This document shows, in pieces, positions 51,585 to 60,743 of a stretch of 64,000 nt of DNA. A model generated the notes under the pieces. It saw only the letters and a program-made list of their open reading frames with translations. It had not been told where the DNA came from and ran no database searches. Origin of the DNA: an uncultured Anaeromusa sp. (GTDB lineage: Bacteria; Bacillota; Negativicutes; Anaeromusales; Anaeromusaceae). The translations under genes were made by a program, and so were the position numbers. The stretch spans positions 2,654,501 through 2,718,500 of the forward strand of contig NZ_OY781460.1 in the NCBI RefSeq assembly GCF_963676855.1. The letters run 5' to 3'. The first letter of the stretch is position 1; every line of letters starts with the position of its first letter.

Positions 51585-52890
51585 CGGTCATCTCCTCCTC
51601 GGTCGGTTCAATCGGAACTAAAGAAGCGTCAATGTCGTACTCACCATCATCGGCCAGTTTCTTGCGCAACTCCGCCGGATCCAAAGCGCTGGCACCCACA
51701 TACACGCTGGCGGCATCCGCCCGGGCTTTGGCTGCATCGGCTTGCAGTTTTTCTGTCTCGGCGCGTTCTTTTTCGCTGGGCAGCCATAAAGGCTGAAACT
51801 CAATGCACCAGGCTTCCGGCTGGCGGCTATGGAACGGACCGTCCTTAGACAGCATAATCAGTCGCACCAATTTATCCAGGTTCGGCTTGATTTGCCGTTT
51901 CTGCAGTTGCCGTACTGAGTTATAAAAATTCTCAAGGTCGCTTTGTCCAGTCGCGTTCATCCCTGCCGGAGAGCGCCCAAATAGAAGCGTAAAAGGAATA
52001 TTGGCAGCAGCAGCCAGCGTTTGGCCAAACCGGTCAAGAAGCTCCGGGATTTGTGTTAGGCTCATGTTCTTGATGTCGAAATCGTCTTTTCCATCTATAG
52101 CGATGGTGTTGAGAATGCTGCGGCCCATGTCAATCATTTGCAGCCGCTTTTGCACCTCGGCGTCCCCGCCCTCTTGCATCAGCACGCCCAGCATGCCATC
52201 CAACCTCAGTATGCCCTGACTCATGCGCTCCATGACTTTGATGGCAAGGCTTTGCGAGTGGCCGTTGTGAAAAAGTTCGTCCCACATTCCCTGCAATACC
52301 GGCAGCCCCCAGTTTTGATACTGTAGCCGGTAAAAGTCTGGCAGCGGATCTCCCACAAACCGCAACAGGCGGCTCTCATGGACCAGATACGGGATACCAC
52401 CTATAGGGTTCACCTGGTAGTACTGCGGCTGGCCGTATTGCTTGTTGGTCGGGTCCTCGTAAAGCACCGCCTCATTCCAAGTAACCTGTGTCCGGTCATA
52501 TACCCGCAGGCTTTCCACTCGCCTGATGCGGTTTTCGTCGAGCGGATCTTCCAGCGTGCCACCGTCATTTGCTAAAAGCAAAACCACGGAGCCTCCGTAT
52601 AACCGCGCCCAGCTTACCGCATTAGCGAAATGCTCCTCGGCTCCCAAGTCATCCAGTGACTGCAGCGCAAGCTCTTCTTCGTCACCTTCAACCTCAATCC
52701 AATTCTTCACGGCTTCTTCCGCCGGCAGCCGGATAATTTTCCGAATAAGGGCGCTGCCCAAATACATCTGCCCCAAAAGATGGTCCGTTAAAATTGGCCG
52801 ATTCTCAAAAGAGAAATGCGCGGCCGGGTCTTTATTCCGCATGCCGTGACCGAGCACGGCGTTTTGAAATCCATCTAACCTCAAATTCAA
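51562..52890 (-). CDS. Portal protein, DUF1073 type
   Basis: About 442 residues. Family marks: LLGQMYLGSALIRKIIRLPAEEA, VSWARLYGGSVVLLL, GRSPAGMNATGQSDLENFYNSV. The start is TTG at 52890: it overlaps the terminase stop as TTGA and has AAGGGGG 8 nt upstream, and there is no ATG nearby. Forms the DNA-entry portal. Confidence 0.9.
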   Translation of the reverse strand: MNLRLDGFQNAVLGHGMRNKDPAAHFSFENRPILTDHLLGQMYLGSALIRKIIRLPAEEAVKNWIEVEGDEEELALQSLDDLGAEEHFANAVSWARLYGGSVVLLLANDGGTLEDPLDENRIRRVESLRVYDRTQVTWNEAVLYEDPTNKQYGQPQYYQVNPIGGIPYLVHESRLLRFVGDPLPDFYRLQYQNWGLPVLQGMWDELFHNGHSQSLAIKVMERMSQGILRLDGMLGVLMQEGGDAEVQKRLQMIDMGRSILNTIAIDGKDDFDIKNMSLTQIPELLDRFGQTLAAAANIPFTLLFGRSPAGMNATGQSDLENFYNSVRQLQKRQIKPNLDKLVRLIMLSKDGPFHSRQPEAWCIEFQPLWLPSEKERAETEKLQADAAKARADAASVYVGASALDPAELRKKLADDGEYDIDASLVPIEPTEEEMTDEPPTTA

Positions 52891-54161
52891 CTTGATGCCC
52901 CCTTCCAAGAGCGCGATGCTCTCATATCGTCTTCCATGCCGTAGCGGCAGGAATCTATGCTGTGATTGTCCTTATCTTCCAGGCGGCTTCGGATGTTGCC
53001 GTCCTTATCCGTCTGGTAGTCGATTGCCTCAAACTCCCGGGCCGTATTCGGGCAGCGAATTGGGTCAATTATGATTTCTTCCAAGTCATCCAGCCACTTT
53101 TCGCCGTACTCTACGCTGCCAGGACCCTTTTCGGCTCCTTTTATGCGGATGCCATGGCCTTTCAGTTCGTCTACCGACTTAGGCTCAGCAGAATCGGCAA
53201 TAATCATGGCAGTATGCCAGCCGTTTTTCTTGATTTGCTCGGCCACATGTCGGTTGCTTAGCTTCACGCCGTAAATCTCGCCGAATATATACAGCCGGCG
53301 GCGCGTCTTGTCGTAGTGCATCCTGACAAAAGAAAAAGCATCCGCCGCATATCCCCAGTCAATTCCCTGGCGGATATTGTCGAAATGCTTTATTTCTGCA
53401 TCTGTAATTTTTCGGAACGTAAGATTGGTAAACGGCACCACGCCGCTGCCGATCGGCTCGCCACCGTACTCCCAGTCATGTTTGGATTTGTTCTTCCGCT
53501 TGACCTCTTCGGCCTCGGCGATAAACTCTTTCGATACATACGGGTTGTCCTTGTAGGTACTGTGATGCACCCAGACGTTGGCCGGAAGAAACTGCGTATT
53601 GAATTTTTTGTTTACCCAAGATTGCTTTCGCTTCGGCGGATTGTATGAATAATAAATATCGTAGTGCAGCCCATCTGGCAGGTCCGCACGCACAACCGAG
53701 TTAACGATGGTGGAAACCTCATCCTCCACCTTGAACTCAGCCAGCTCCTCAATCCATAGAATGGCTATCGGGTGCTTGCTGGTCTTGATGGACTTGATCT
53801 TCTCCGGCTTATCGGCACCCCGAAAATAGATGCTGTTTCCGGTTGGCTTGTACGTCAACTTTAGCGGGCTTTTCTTGGGCGTCCAATACTCACCGACGCC
53901 CAAATACTCAATGGCCCACTGTAACTGCTCATAGACCGATGTTTCCAGCGTACTGGCTACCTTACGGACCACCAACGCGTTGACCGGCTTGCGCATCATA
54001 TCCCAGATAATCCGGATAGCGATGTGCGTAGACTTGGAACTATTACGCCCGCCCTTTAAAACCTTATAGAGCCGCCTGCGCTTTTTTCGGTTGCAACATT
54101 TCCAAAACGCCTGAAACGCAGGGAGCACTTTCTCTGACGCTTTAATCTTCGCCATCGTCAT
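52887..54161 (-). CDS. terL: Terminase large subunit, PBSX type
   Basis: 424 residues. ATPase: [15 protein letters not shown] (Walker A-like, near residue 35) and [11 protein letters not shown] (Walker B). Nuclease acidic residues: [32 protein letters not shown] and HSIDSCRYG. This is the DNA-packaging motor. The start is ATG 54161 or 54155; both lie inside the end of the small subunit gene, whose reading ends at 54142. Confidence 0.95.
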   Translation of the reverse strand: MTMAKIKASEKVLPAFQAFWKCCNRKKRRRLYKVLKGGRNSSKSTHIAIRIIWDMMRKPVNALVVRKVASTLETSVYEQLQWAIEYLGVGEYWTPKKSPLKLTYKPTGNSIYFRGADKPEKIKSIKTSKHPIAILWIEELAEFKVEDEVSTIVNSVVRADLPDGLHYDIYYSYNPPKRKQSWVNKKFNTQFLPANVWVHHSTYKDNPYVSKEFIAEAEEVKRKNKSKHDWEYGGEPIGSGVVPFTNLTFRKITDAEIKHFDNIRQGIDWGYAADAFSFVRMHYDKTRRRLYIFGEIYGVKLSNRHVAEQIKKNGWHTAMIIADSAEPKSVDELKGHGIRIKGAEKGPGSVEYGEKWLDDLEEIIIDPIRCPNTAREFEAIDYQTDKDGNIRSRLEDKDNHSIDSCRYGMEDDMRASRSWKGASS

Positions 54162-55020
54162 CGCTCCCTAAATCATCGACAAAGGTCGGCGCTTCTGCTG
54201 GGCCGCCAGAGTCACCAGCATTTTTCTCAGCAAGATCGACCTTTCGGCGCTCAAGTTCCAGTTTTTCCGCTTCAACTTTGCGGCGCCACTTATCCGGTAA
54301 CCAATCGAAGTACTTGATAACCTGCTCCCACGCCCACTTCTTGTCGGCAAGCTTTATGCTGATGCCGTCTTTCCCCTGCTTCACTTCGGTAATGACCGAA
54401 GTGTCTAACTGCTCGCTTTCTCCCAGCATTACCATGCTAACGGGTTCTTTCAGATATTCTCCGGTATCCTCGTCTTTCACAGGGCCTTTGTCATCATATA
54501 CAAGACGTTCGATAGCGCCGAACTTAAGATAGTCGCCCATGTCAGCGCCGATAATTTTCATGCAGAACGTCAAAAAGTCCTGAATGTCGACGTGGATTGC
54601 TTGGCGGAATAGCAATTTCAATCGGTCTACCTCGGCCTTGATCCGCTCTCGCTGCATCAATCGACAGCCAAGCACTGCAGCAGATGCTTTATTCCCGTTC
54701 CCATACCCAGCCAGCAGCGCTGCCTGGGTCGCATTCCACGTCCGGACGTAGTGATAACAAAAGAGCTGTTCCTGTTCGGACAGCTCTTTCTCATGCTCTG
54801 GTTCGCCCCTGCTTTTAGGGGTGCACCCTTTTTTCTTTTTTAGGGGTGCAAAGGGTGCACCCCTTTTCTGTTCTTTTTTGGCAACTTTATCGCGGCTCCA
54901 ATTGTGTCGCTTCCGCCATGACTTGACGGTATTTTCCGAGACGCCGTACTTGGATGCTATGTCCTTGTACGCCATCCCTAGCAGATAATCATTCAGCGCC
55001 AGCTCGTGCTTCTCAGCCAC
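54142..55020 (-). CDS. terS: Terminase small subunit
   Basis: 292 residues. The N-terminal HTH ([30 protein letters not shown] in parts) is the PBSX/phage TerS type, and the second half has [27 protein letters not shown], the classic terminase_2 block. The C-terminus is acidic. Start GTG at 55020 with GAGGTG upstream. Confidence 0.93.
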   Translation of the reverse strand: MAEKHELALNDYLLGMAYKDIASKYGVSENTVKSWRKRHNWSRDKVAKKEQKRGAPFAPLKKKKGCTPKSRGEPEHEKELSEQEQLFCYHYVRTWNATQAALLAGYGNGNKASAAVLGCRLMQRERIKAEVDRLKLLFRQAIHVDIQDFLTFCMKIIGADMGDYLKFGAIERLVYDDKGPVKDEDTGEYLKEPVSMVMLGESEQLDTSVITEVKQGKDGISIKLADKKWAWEQVIKYFDWLPDKWRRKVEAEKLELERRKVDLAEKNAGDSGGPAEAPTFVDDLGSDDDGED

Positions 55021-55054
55021 ATCACCACCTCAGTTCGATTGGGGTTTTGCTTGG

Positions 55055-55255
55055 TCACTTTAAGAGAGTGCCTTTCTTCTGCGTCATAGCCCCATGCCGA
55101 CGCTCGATGTTCACGGGCAAGTCTTTTTTCATGCCCTCCTTGCTGCCGAAACTACCAGAGCATTTTCCGTGGCGGATCTCAATTTGGTTGGCCTGGCAGA
55201 CGCCGTTGGAGCGCCGGTCCAGGCAGTTAGTGTTAAAGCAGATAACTGTGGGCAT
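55055..55255 (-). CDS. Small DUF1540-like cysteine protein
   Basis: 66 residues. The pattern VICFNTNCLDRRSNGVCQANQIEI with four Cys resembles DUF1540 zinc-binding domains. AAAGGAGG is 6 nt upstream of the ATG. It is the first gene of the late operon, right after the late promoter candidate. Confidence 0.75.
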   Translation of the reverse strand: MPTVICFNTNCLDRRSNGVCQANQIEIRHGKCSGSFGSKEGMKKDLPVNIERRHGAMTQKKGTLLK

Positions 55256-55281
55256 GAAAAAGACCTCCTTTCGGGTATAGA

Positions 55282-55308
55282 AAAAGGCGCCCCGTTTCCG
55301 GAACGCCT
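55282..55308 (-). terminator. Terminator after the RinA-like gene
   Basis: GGCG-CC-CC / GG-AA-CGCC hairpin (55287-55308) with the T run on the minus strand (55286-55282). Confidence 0.6.
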
Positions 55309-55311
55309 ATG

Positions 55312-55340
55312 TAGCACTATACCAATTTTAGCATGTCAAC
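55312..55340 (-). promoter_or_regulatory. Candidate activator-dependent late promoter
   Basis: Perfect TTGACA (minus strand 55340-55335) with a poor -10 at the correct distance (TGCTAC, 55317-55312). It lies between the RinA-like gene and the terminase operon. Confidence 0.45.
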
Positions 55341-55365
55341 CCCCTCAAAAAGTCTCATGTTTGTC

Positions 55366-55806
55366 TCACCTTTTTTTCACGACGTATTTGAACCTTCCTT
55401 CGTCTATCATCCCGAGTCGTTCTGCTATCGCCATAAGGATTTCATCAAGCCAACGGAACATCGTGGCCCTTGAAATACAAAGCTCTATTGCTATGCCATC
55501 ATCCGTAAGCGTCCGCGGGCGCTCCCAGTATCGCATCTTGATAAGCCGGAATCTGTCATCGTCAAGATTGTTCATTACGCCATCTATAGCGCTAACCACC
55601 CGCTCAAGCTGGGAAACTCTCGGCGTGCTGACAATAAGCCTAACTACTTGTTCTTCCGTTGGTGCCCCTGGAAGATTAGACCGACCATAACATTCGTCTT
55701 TCTTCCCGGTACCGCACATTTCTTCTTTGAGCAGGTAGTAGTCCCGTTTTGTATCTTGAAAAATGGTCAATTCTTTTTCGATGAACCTTCTAACATCTTG
55801 TCGCAT
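55366..55806 (-). CDS. RinA/ArpU-like phage late transcriptional regulator
   Basis: 146 residues from the ATG at 55806 (GGAGGTG upstream). QLERVVSAIDGVMNNLDDDRFRLIKMRYWERP and LCISRATMFRWLDEILMAIAERLGMI, in parts, match the sigma-like HTH family that switches on packaging and structural genes. Its position just before terS supports that role. Confidence 0.85.
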   Translation of the reverse strand: MRQDVRRFIEKELTIFQDTKRDYYLLKEEMCGTGKKDECYGRSNLPGAPTEEQVVRLIVSTPRVSQLERVVSAIDGVMNNLDDDRFRLIKMRYWERPRTLTDDGIAIELCISRATMFRWLDEILMAIAERLGMIDEGRFKYVVKKR

Positions 55807-55870
55807 AGTATGCACCTCCACTCAAATCAAAAAGCCATTAGGGCGGTCGCAATGCCGCCCTTTTTGTGTA

Positions 55871-56050
55871 TCAATTTTCGTTTATTTTTCTAAAAGCATT
55901 TTGTACGGTTTGAAGAGCAGCCTCTAGCGCATCAATGTAACTCCTTCCCGCTCGCGCCATCATCATCACAGCTGGCCGAAAAAGTTCCCTTAACGTCGCC
56001 GGTTTCGTCAAACAAGCCGCCTTAATCCTCGTGCGCCTGCGATTATTCAT
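55871..56050 (-). CDS. Small phage protein, 59 residues
   Basis: Starts MNNRRRTRIKAACLTKPATL after GGAGGAAAC, overlapping the upstream gene by 8 nt. Basic N-terminus, then a helical stretch (SYIDALEAALQTVQNAF). No family recognised. Confidence 0.6.
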   Translation of the reverse strand: MNNRRRTRIKAACLTKPATLRELFRPAVMMMARAGRSYIDALEAALQTVQNAFRKINEN

Positions 56051-56615
56051 GTTTCCTCCACGCGGCAAGGGCCCGCTGCGCAATAACATTGCCGTCGCTG
56101 TTGCCGTAGCCACCGCCCGGACCACCAAGACGAGCTAGCTTTTCCAACGCCCTCACCAGCGCATTAACGCGCTCGGCGGCTTCGGATGGTGTAGCAGATA
56201 GAGCCTCCTTCGCCGACTCAAGCAACCACGCTAAGTTTGCCTGCGAACCATAGTTATTAATTTCATCACGCACACGATACAAACACCCACTCAACACTGC
56301 CACTTGACCTCTTGCATCTGCTAGTTTCTGCTCGATGGCCTTCGCCCTCTCGGCGGCGTCGGACGGCGTAGCGGCAAGGGCATTCAGGCACATGGCCGTG
56401 GTACTGGGGTACTTTTTGTGATTTACAAGCGGGTTTATGTGCTTGTCCTTTATCATCTCAATGCACTCTCGCAGCAAAACCACCTGCGCTTGCAGTTCGT
56501 CGCGCTCCTTTTCCAAATCGCTAACATCCAGATTCCATGCATCAACAATGCTAAGCCCACAGATTTTACAATACTTGCCATAGCTTAAGTTAAAACTATG
56601 CTTACACTCGCTCAT
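56043..56615 (-). CDS. Phage protein with zinc-ribbon-like N-terminus and coiled coil
   Basis: 190 residues from the ATG at 56615 (ATGA overlap with the upstream gene). The N-terminus (ECKHSF, GKYCKICGLS) is a small Cys/His motif. A coiled coil follows, and the segment AATPSDAAERAKAIEQ recurs as SATPSEAAERVNALVR, an internal repeat common in Ead/Ea22-type phage proteins. Function unknown. Confidence 0.65.
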   Translation of the reverse strand: MSECKHSFNLSYGKYCKICGLSIVDAWNLDVSDLEKERDELQAQVVLLRECIEMIKDKHINPLVNHKKYPSTTAMCLNALAATPSDAAERAKAIEQKLADARGQVAVLSGCLYRVRDEINNYGSQANLAWLLESAKEALSATPSEAAERVNALVRALEKLARLGGPGGGYGNSDGNVIAQRALAAWRKHE

Positions 56616-56935
56616 TTGCTCGCCTCCTGCCGCCAGTATTCGATCCAGCAACCAACTTTCTTCTCGCAAATTTTTCCGCAATTAGGACACTCATCTTTTC
56701 GGAATCCGTCTCGCTTCCAGAACGGACAACCTTCTGATGTTTCAGCCGCCGCCTGTAACTGCCGCTTTAGGCTTTCACTCTCAACCCTCCTACTCCACCG
56801 CCTAACCGCCTCGTGCCGATCCGCGTAAGCTCTGGTCCCGTTGCCGCAGGTAAAGCACGAGGCGCGGTGGTATCCTTCGTGCACCGTCAGCCGTGCCTCT
56901 CCGCCGCAGAATGGGCAGGGAAGAAGTTCGATCAC
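56612..56935 (-). CDS. Lar-like restriction alleviation/zinc-finger protein
   Basis: 107 residues from the GTG at 56935, which overlaps the ASCH stop as GTGA. The N-terminus LLPCPFCGGEARL, with the second knuckle SCFTCGNGT, is the Lar family mark; the family can protect phage DNA from type I restriction. The C-terminal half has a further CPNCGKICEKKVGC motif. Confidence 0.78.
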   Translation of the reverse strand: MIELLPCPFCGGEARLTVHEGYHRASCFTCGNGTRAYADRHEAVRRWSRRVESESLKRQLQAAAETSEGCPFWKRDGFRKDECPNCGKICEKKVGCWIEYWRQEASK

Positions 56936-57543
56936 GTCCGTCCCTCCCAATTCCAAAGCCCCTGCTGCCCTCTCGCCGGTACCGGCGTTATTGGACGCAC
57001 GTTTTCGAGGAGCCAGGCGTAGCGGCCGGTGGCAAAGTGTCCAAAAACTAATTCATCCCCGCCAATATCCTTAAACTCCTCTTCTTCGTTTTGGCATAAC
57101 CACGTTTCCTTAAATTCTCCACCAGCAGGACGTGTAAACCTTTGAGCAGGAACATGAAAAATTTCTTTCCTGACAGGCAATGTTTTTTCTTCGTCTGCGT
57201 AAACCATTGCCTCATACGAAATTTCCGGTTGATCGTAAAATTCCATTGGGTGACGCAATGGAATATGTTTGTAAAGCATTTCGTAAACGTCCACCAGATC
57301 CGCAATGGCAATCACAGATCCAAGCGGCAATAATCTCCATTCGAGATTATTCTTATTTAGTACGCTATCTACCGCGTTTTCAAATTCTCCCATTCCCTCC
57401 CAAGGTTTTTTACAAGGGTCTTTTTTCCCCGCATGAATCGCAATCGGGCCACGGTACTTTGTCGCCCATCCCCTTGTTTCAATCTTCTTGGCTCCGCAGG
57501 CGATTAGCGAGGCCCACGGCTGCAGGATTGTAATGGCTTTCAT
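56932..57543 (-). CDS. ASCH-domain protein
   Basis: 203 residues. ITILQPWASLIACGAKKIETRGW, in parts, and GPIAIHAGKK are the ASCH (PUA-like) nucleic-acid-binding signature. A regulator or nucleic-acid modifier role is possible; 4-nt overlaps on both sides. Confidence 0.88.
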   Translation of the reverse strand: MKAITILQPWASLIACGAKKIETRGWATKYRGPIAIHAGKKDPCKKPWEGMGEFENAVDSVLNKNNLEWRLLPLGSVIAIADLVDVYEMLYKHIPLRHPMEFYDQPEISYEAMVYADEEKTLPVRKEIFHVPAQRFTRPAGGEFKETWLCQNEEEEFKDIGGDELVFGHFATGRYAWLLENVRPITPVPARGQQGLWNWEGRT

Positions 57544-57689
57544 GATTTCGCCTCCTTTTCCATTAGTTCAAGCCGCTCATGAAGCATCCAAGATACATCC
57601 TGCATTTCATCTACCGTTAATTCTTTTTCTTCAAGAGATTCTAAGATTTCATCAACGATGCTTGCTAAATCTACCTCTGCTTTTCTCAC
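57540..57689 (-). CDS. Small acidic phage protein, 49 residues
   Basis: Start GTG at 57689: AAAGGAGG lies upstream, and the GTGA overlaps the stop of the previous gene. Acidic helical sequence (VDEILESLEEKELTVDEMQDV). No family recognised. Confidence 0.65.
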   Translation of the reverse strand: MRKAEVDLASIVDEILESLEEKELTVDEMQDVSWMLHERLELMEKEAKS

Positions 57690-58114
57690 GTCATAGCCTC
57701 CTTTGCATTGGGGAAACCGTGATTCGCCCATTCGAGGAATTTATCCATATAAGGCAGGAGCTTCAAGTAATCCGCTACAGGCTCTAGGTCTTTCATCACA
57801 GCCTCTCGGAACAAGAAAACCTGTTGTACTGTGCGCAGCGTGTAAAAGTCCGTAACTTGGTGCATCATCCGCAGATCAGTACACAGCTGCAGAAAGCCTA
57901 GATCGCGCAGCTTGTTCGAAAACTTGAAAACGTCTTTTTTTGTATAGCGCCATTCCCAAACCGGAAAAACATATTGCGCAGGAGCTTCGCAAAAATCTCC
58001 GTTCCAACTTCCTGCCACTCTGATTTCTCCGTATGGATAAATAAAATCGACAGTTCCAAAAACAATACCGCCGCCAGTTATAACCCCAACTTTCTTCCCA
58101 ATCTCAAGCCTCAC
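57686..58114 (-). CDS. Uncharacterised phage protein, paralogue of the gene at 60734
   Basis: 142 residues from the GTG at 58114, which shares its G with the TAG of the preceding small gene. The N-terminal 60 residues (LEIGKKVGVITGGGIVFGTVDFI) look like a small beta-barrel; then YVFPVWEWRYTKKDVFKFS and, at the end, YMDKFLEWANHGFPNA. The same plan and motifs occur in the protein at 60734-61144. Function unknown. Confidence 0.75.
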   Translation of the reverse strand: MRLEIGKKVGVITGGGIVFGTVDFIYPYGEIRVAGSWNGDFCEAPAQYVFPVWEWRYTKKDVFKFSNKLRDLGFLQLCTDLRMMHQVTDFYTLRTVQQVFLFREAVMKDLEPVADYLKLLPYMDKFLEWANHGFPNAKEAMT

Positions 58115-58290
58115 TACCTCCGCCCCCTCCGGCTACGCCGCTTACGCAGCAGCCTTTCTATGCCGTCCTTGTCCTGAGTATCGAAGCGCCGCTTCCCTAG
58201 GCTTTCTGCAATTTGCCCATATACATTTCCTACTGCGCCAAGAGCGGCAGCCAACGCCCCAGAATGATACAACCTGTTTTCTTCTCCCAT
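58114..58290 (-). CDS. Small basic phage protein, 58 residues
   Basis: Below usual length limits. ATG at 58290 has GGGAGG 6 nt upstream, and the TAG overlaps the next GTG by one base. It starts MGEENRLYHSGALAAALGAV and ends in a run of arginines (RRSRRGRR). No family recognised. Confidence 0.6.
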   Translation of the reverse strand: MGEENRLYHSGALAAALGAVGNVYGQIAESLGKRRFDTQDKDGIERLLRKRRSRRGRR

Positions 58291-58312
58291 GGTTTACCTC
58301 CCACGCCTCCGG

Positions 58313-59514
58313 CTACGCATGTAAGCCATGTAGTCTCGGCATACGTATATTTCTTTCGGATTGCTGTAGTATTTTCGGTTCGCGCGTTCCAGCCCCCTCA
58401 ATCTCGGCAATAGCCGCAAAGATTGGATAGATTTGCTGCGGCACTACGGCGTTGCCCAAGCATTTCAGACGCTTTGCTCTATTCTTTTGCCCTTGAATTA
58501 CTCGCGGCGGTTCGTAACTATACTGCTGAGATATTCCGGCTACTTGATTATCAAGGTGAAATTGAACTTTCTTTCCGTCTTTACGATAAATCGTATTACC
58601 TCTTTTTATCGCATCATCTGGAATGTTTTTTCCACCAGATGGTGTAGTTGGAGTCATCCATGCATCACCATTTCCTAACGGCGCAGGCCAACCAGGCCAT
58701 TCTTGTTCAGTTTTTTCAATATCTGTCCATTTTATGGGGAAACCCATAAGACATTCCACCCAATCGGCATTAAGTTGGCCTTTGTTGTTTGGTTCCATGA
58801 CTTGACCTTTTAGGTTCATTCTTGAAGCTTCTTCACCTTGCCGCTCCGTACCATATTGACAGCTTCCTTTATAATCAGAAGCTCGTGGGGTTCCCCACTT
58901 TTTCCCCACGACTTGCGCCAACGTAACCGAATGCATCGATCCGTGTTTTTGTTGCCCACTTTTTAAACTTGCAGTAAAAATATCAGCAGTTGTCGGAGTT
59001 GGCCATGAGAAACACCCTGTCTCTTTGGTGCGGCGCCCCGATATCGCCATCTCCATAGCACGACCATCCGACACGATACCCAAGCGCGGCCAAGTCGCAG
59101 AGAATGGTTCCAAAAGTTCCCCCCCCGTCTCCCGGAAACATCAGTAATTGACAAGAGTCCTGCAACATTTTCGCCCAATACCCACCGCGGTTTGAGTTCT
59201 CCCACAATGCGAAGCATCTCAGGCCATAAGTAGCGGTCATCTTCTTGCCCTTTTCTGCTACCGGCGACGCTAAACGGTTGACAAGGAAATCCACCGCAGA
59301 CAATATCGACTTTTGATATGCCATCTTCTTCGAGCGTTTCTTTACTAATCTTTCTGACATCGCCATAAACCGGCACCCCCGGAAATCTCTTTTTCAGTAC
59401 GCTAACCGCATAAGGCTCTATCTCGCAAAAAGCCACCGTCTCAATTCCAGCCCACTGAGCAGCAATGTCAATGCCGCCAATACCGGAGAAGAGGGATAAC
59501 ATTTTAAGTGCCAC
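58313..59514 (-). pseudogene. C5-cytosine DNA methyltransferase (Dcm-like), two frameshifts
   Basis: Three frames together make one Dcm: (1) LSLFSGIGGIDIAAQWAG, then GGFPCQPFSVAG with the catalytic PC dipeptide, then LGENVAGLL; (2) TFGTILCDLAALGYRVGW and GAPHQRDRVFLM; (3) WPTPTTADIF, WVECLMGFPIKWTDIE and LGNAVVPQQIYPIF. The first shift is at a run of eight G (59118-59125); dropping one G restores the frame. The second lies near 59000, where dropping one A would join RVFL to WPTP. Start GTG 59514 (AGGAGG upstream). As sequenced it should be inactive. Confidence 0.82.
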
Positions 59515-59525
59515 CTTACGCCCTC

Positions 59526-60335
59526 CTACTCTGCAAACAGCCGCGTTGCATACATCGACGCTTTGCGGTTGAGCCAAAGACTTTCTTCCGCTGCCAACCC
59601 TTTTTCCGTTCTAGCAGGCATGGTCATTCTTTCCCATCCAACAAGGTAATCTGAGTACAATTCGCTGTTATATCCAGACAGAAGTACCGGTCCAGAATGA
59701 CTTATCAGCGCTTTCAATAGCCGCTCATGCTCTTCTTGCCCCCCCATTTCGCAAGCATACAAAGCGCTGTTTCTCCGCGTGCTCGCCATGTATGGAGGGT
59801 CGGCATAAATTAACGTGTTTTCGCGGTTATGGGCTTCGATTAGCTTAACCGCTTCCATGTTTTCTATTTGCGCACTTTTTAACCTATCGGCAACATCTAA
59901 AATTCTTTTGGGTAATTTGCGCCACAAATTAGGCTTATAAACAGTTCCGCTCCTATCAAACGCCCAACCAGTTTTGCAACAGGTCTTAGCTCCAAATGCT
60001 TGCCAGCAACGTACTAAAAATAACCTAGCCTTTTCCACGTCATCGGATCCTGCCTGTTCGTAAGACTTCACATACTCTTCTCTTGCCCACGGAGTCATTT
60101 CAATTTTTTCGGCCAGATCAAGGGGATTGTCTCTGATCGCCTTGAATAGATTGACCACATTCCCATCAATATCGTTTATAGTTTCCGTCTCACTTTCCGG
60201 CTTGTTAAAAAACACGGCCCCGGATCCAAAGAACGGCTCTAAGTAAATTTTATGTGGCGGCATATGAGATACTATCCACTCAGCCAGCCTCCACTTGCTA
60301 CCCGGCCACCGCAGCACTGTCGCAACCTCACTCAT
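59526..60335 (-). CDS. DNA adenine methylase, D12 class (Dam-like)
   Basis: 269 residues from the ATG at 60335. LRWPGSKWRLAEWI (AdoMet site) near residue 8, EPFFGSGAVFF, and the catalytic DPPY in IYADPPYMAS near 180. All motifs of D12-class N6-adenine methylases are present. The target is not evident; phage versions often evade host restriction or control packaging. It lies 11 nt upstream of the broken dcm. Confidence 0.92.
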   Translation of the reverse strand: MSEVATVLRWPGSKWRLAEWIVSHMPPHKIYLEPFFGSGAVFFNKPESETETINDIDGNVVNLFKAIRDNPLDLAEKIEMTPWAREEYVKSYEQAGSDDVEKARLFLVRCWQAFGAKTCCKTGWAFDRSGTVYKPNLWRKLPKRILDVADRLKSAQIENMEAVKLIEAHNRENTLIYADPPYMASTRRNSALYACEMGGQEEHERLLKALISHSGPVLLSGYNSELYSDYLVGWERMTMPARTEKGLAAEESLWLNRKASMYATRLFAE

Positions 60336-60413
60336 GCCCTCACCCCTTCCGCGCATAAGCGCCTAAACTTAACTTGCGTTAACGCGCTTGGTTCAATTTC
60401 CATATTTTTACTT

Positions 60414-60743
60414 TTATTGCAAAAACTCAACATCCTCAACGCTCCTAGCCACCACATACAGCCCACCATGAGCCTCGATATCCGCTTGAAAGTCTAGCTG
60501 CCATTCCGACTGCGTACCCTTGGGCCGCTTGACCTCAATGTACACGGTTTTCCCGCCTTTAATGGCCGTCAAATCGCTGAGCCCCTTGTGACACCCAAGC
60601 CCCTGCTGATGCCGGATCACGAACCAGCCACGCCAACGCAAGAACTCCCGGATCGCGTTTTGGATATCCGTTTCTGTTGGCCCCTTGGGCTTGCCCTTCT
60701 TGTCTTTGGTAAGCCTGGCGAAGTCCGCATCACTCATCCGCAT
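60414..60743 (-). CDS. VRR-NUC domain nuclease
   Basis: 109 residues, the compact phage form. KGPTETDIQNAIREFLRWRGW, GLSDLTAIKGG (catalytic Asp), and YIEVKRPKGTQSEWQLDF (Glu, Lys and Gln of the ExK...Q motif). Likely a structure-specific nuclease in replication or recombination. AAGGAG precedes the ATG. Confidence 0.9.
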   Translation of the reverse strand: MRMSDADFARLTKDKKGKPKGPTETDIQNAIREFLRWRGWFVIRHQQGLGCHKGLSDLTAIKGGKTVYIEVKRPKGTQSEWQLDFQADIEAHGGLYVVARSVEDVEFLQ

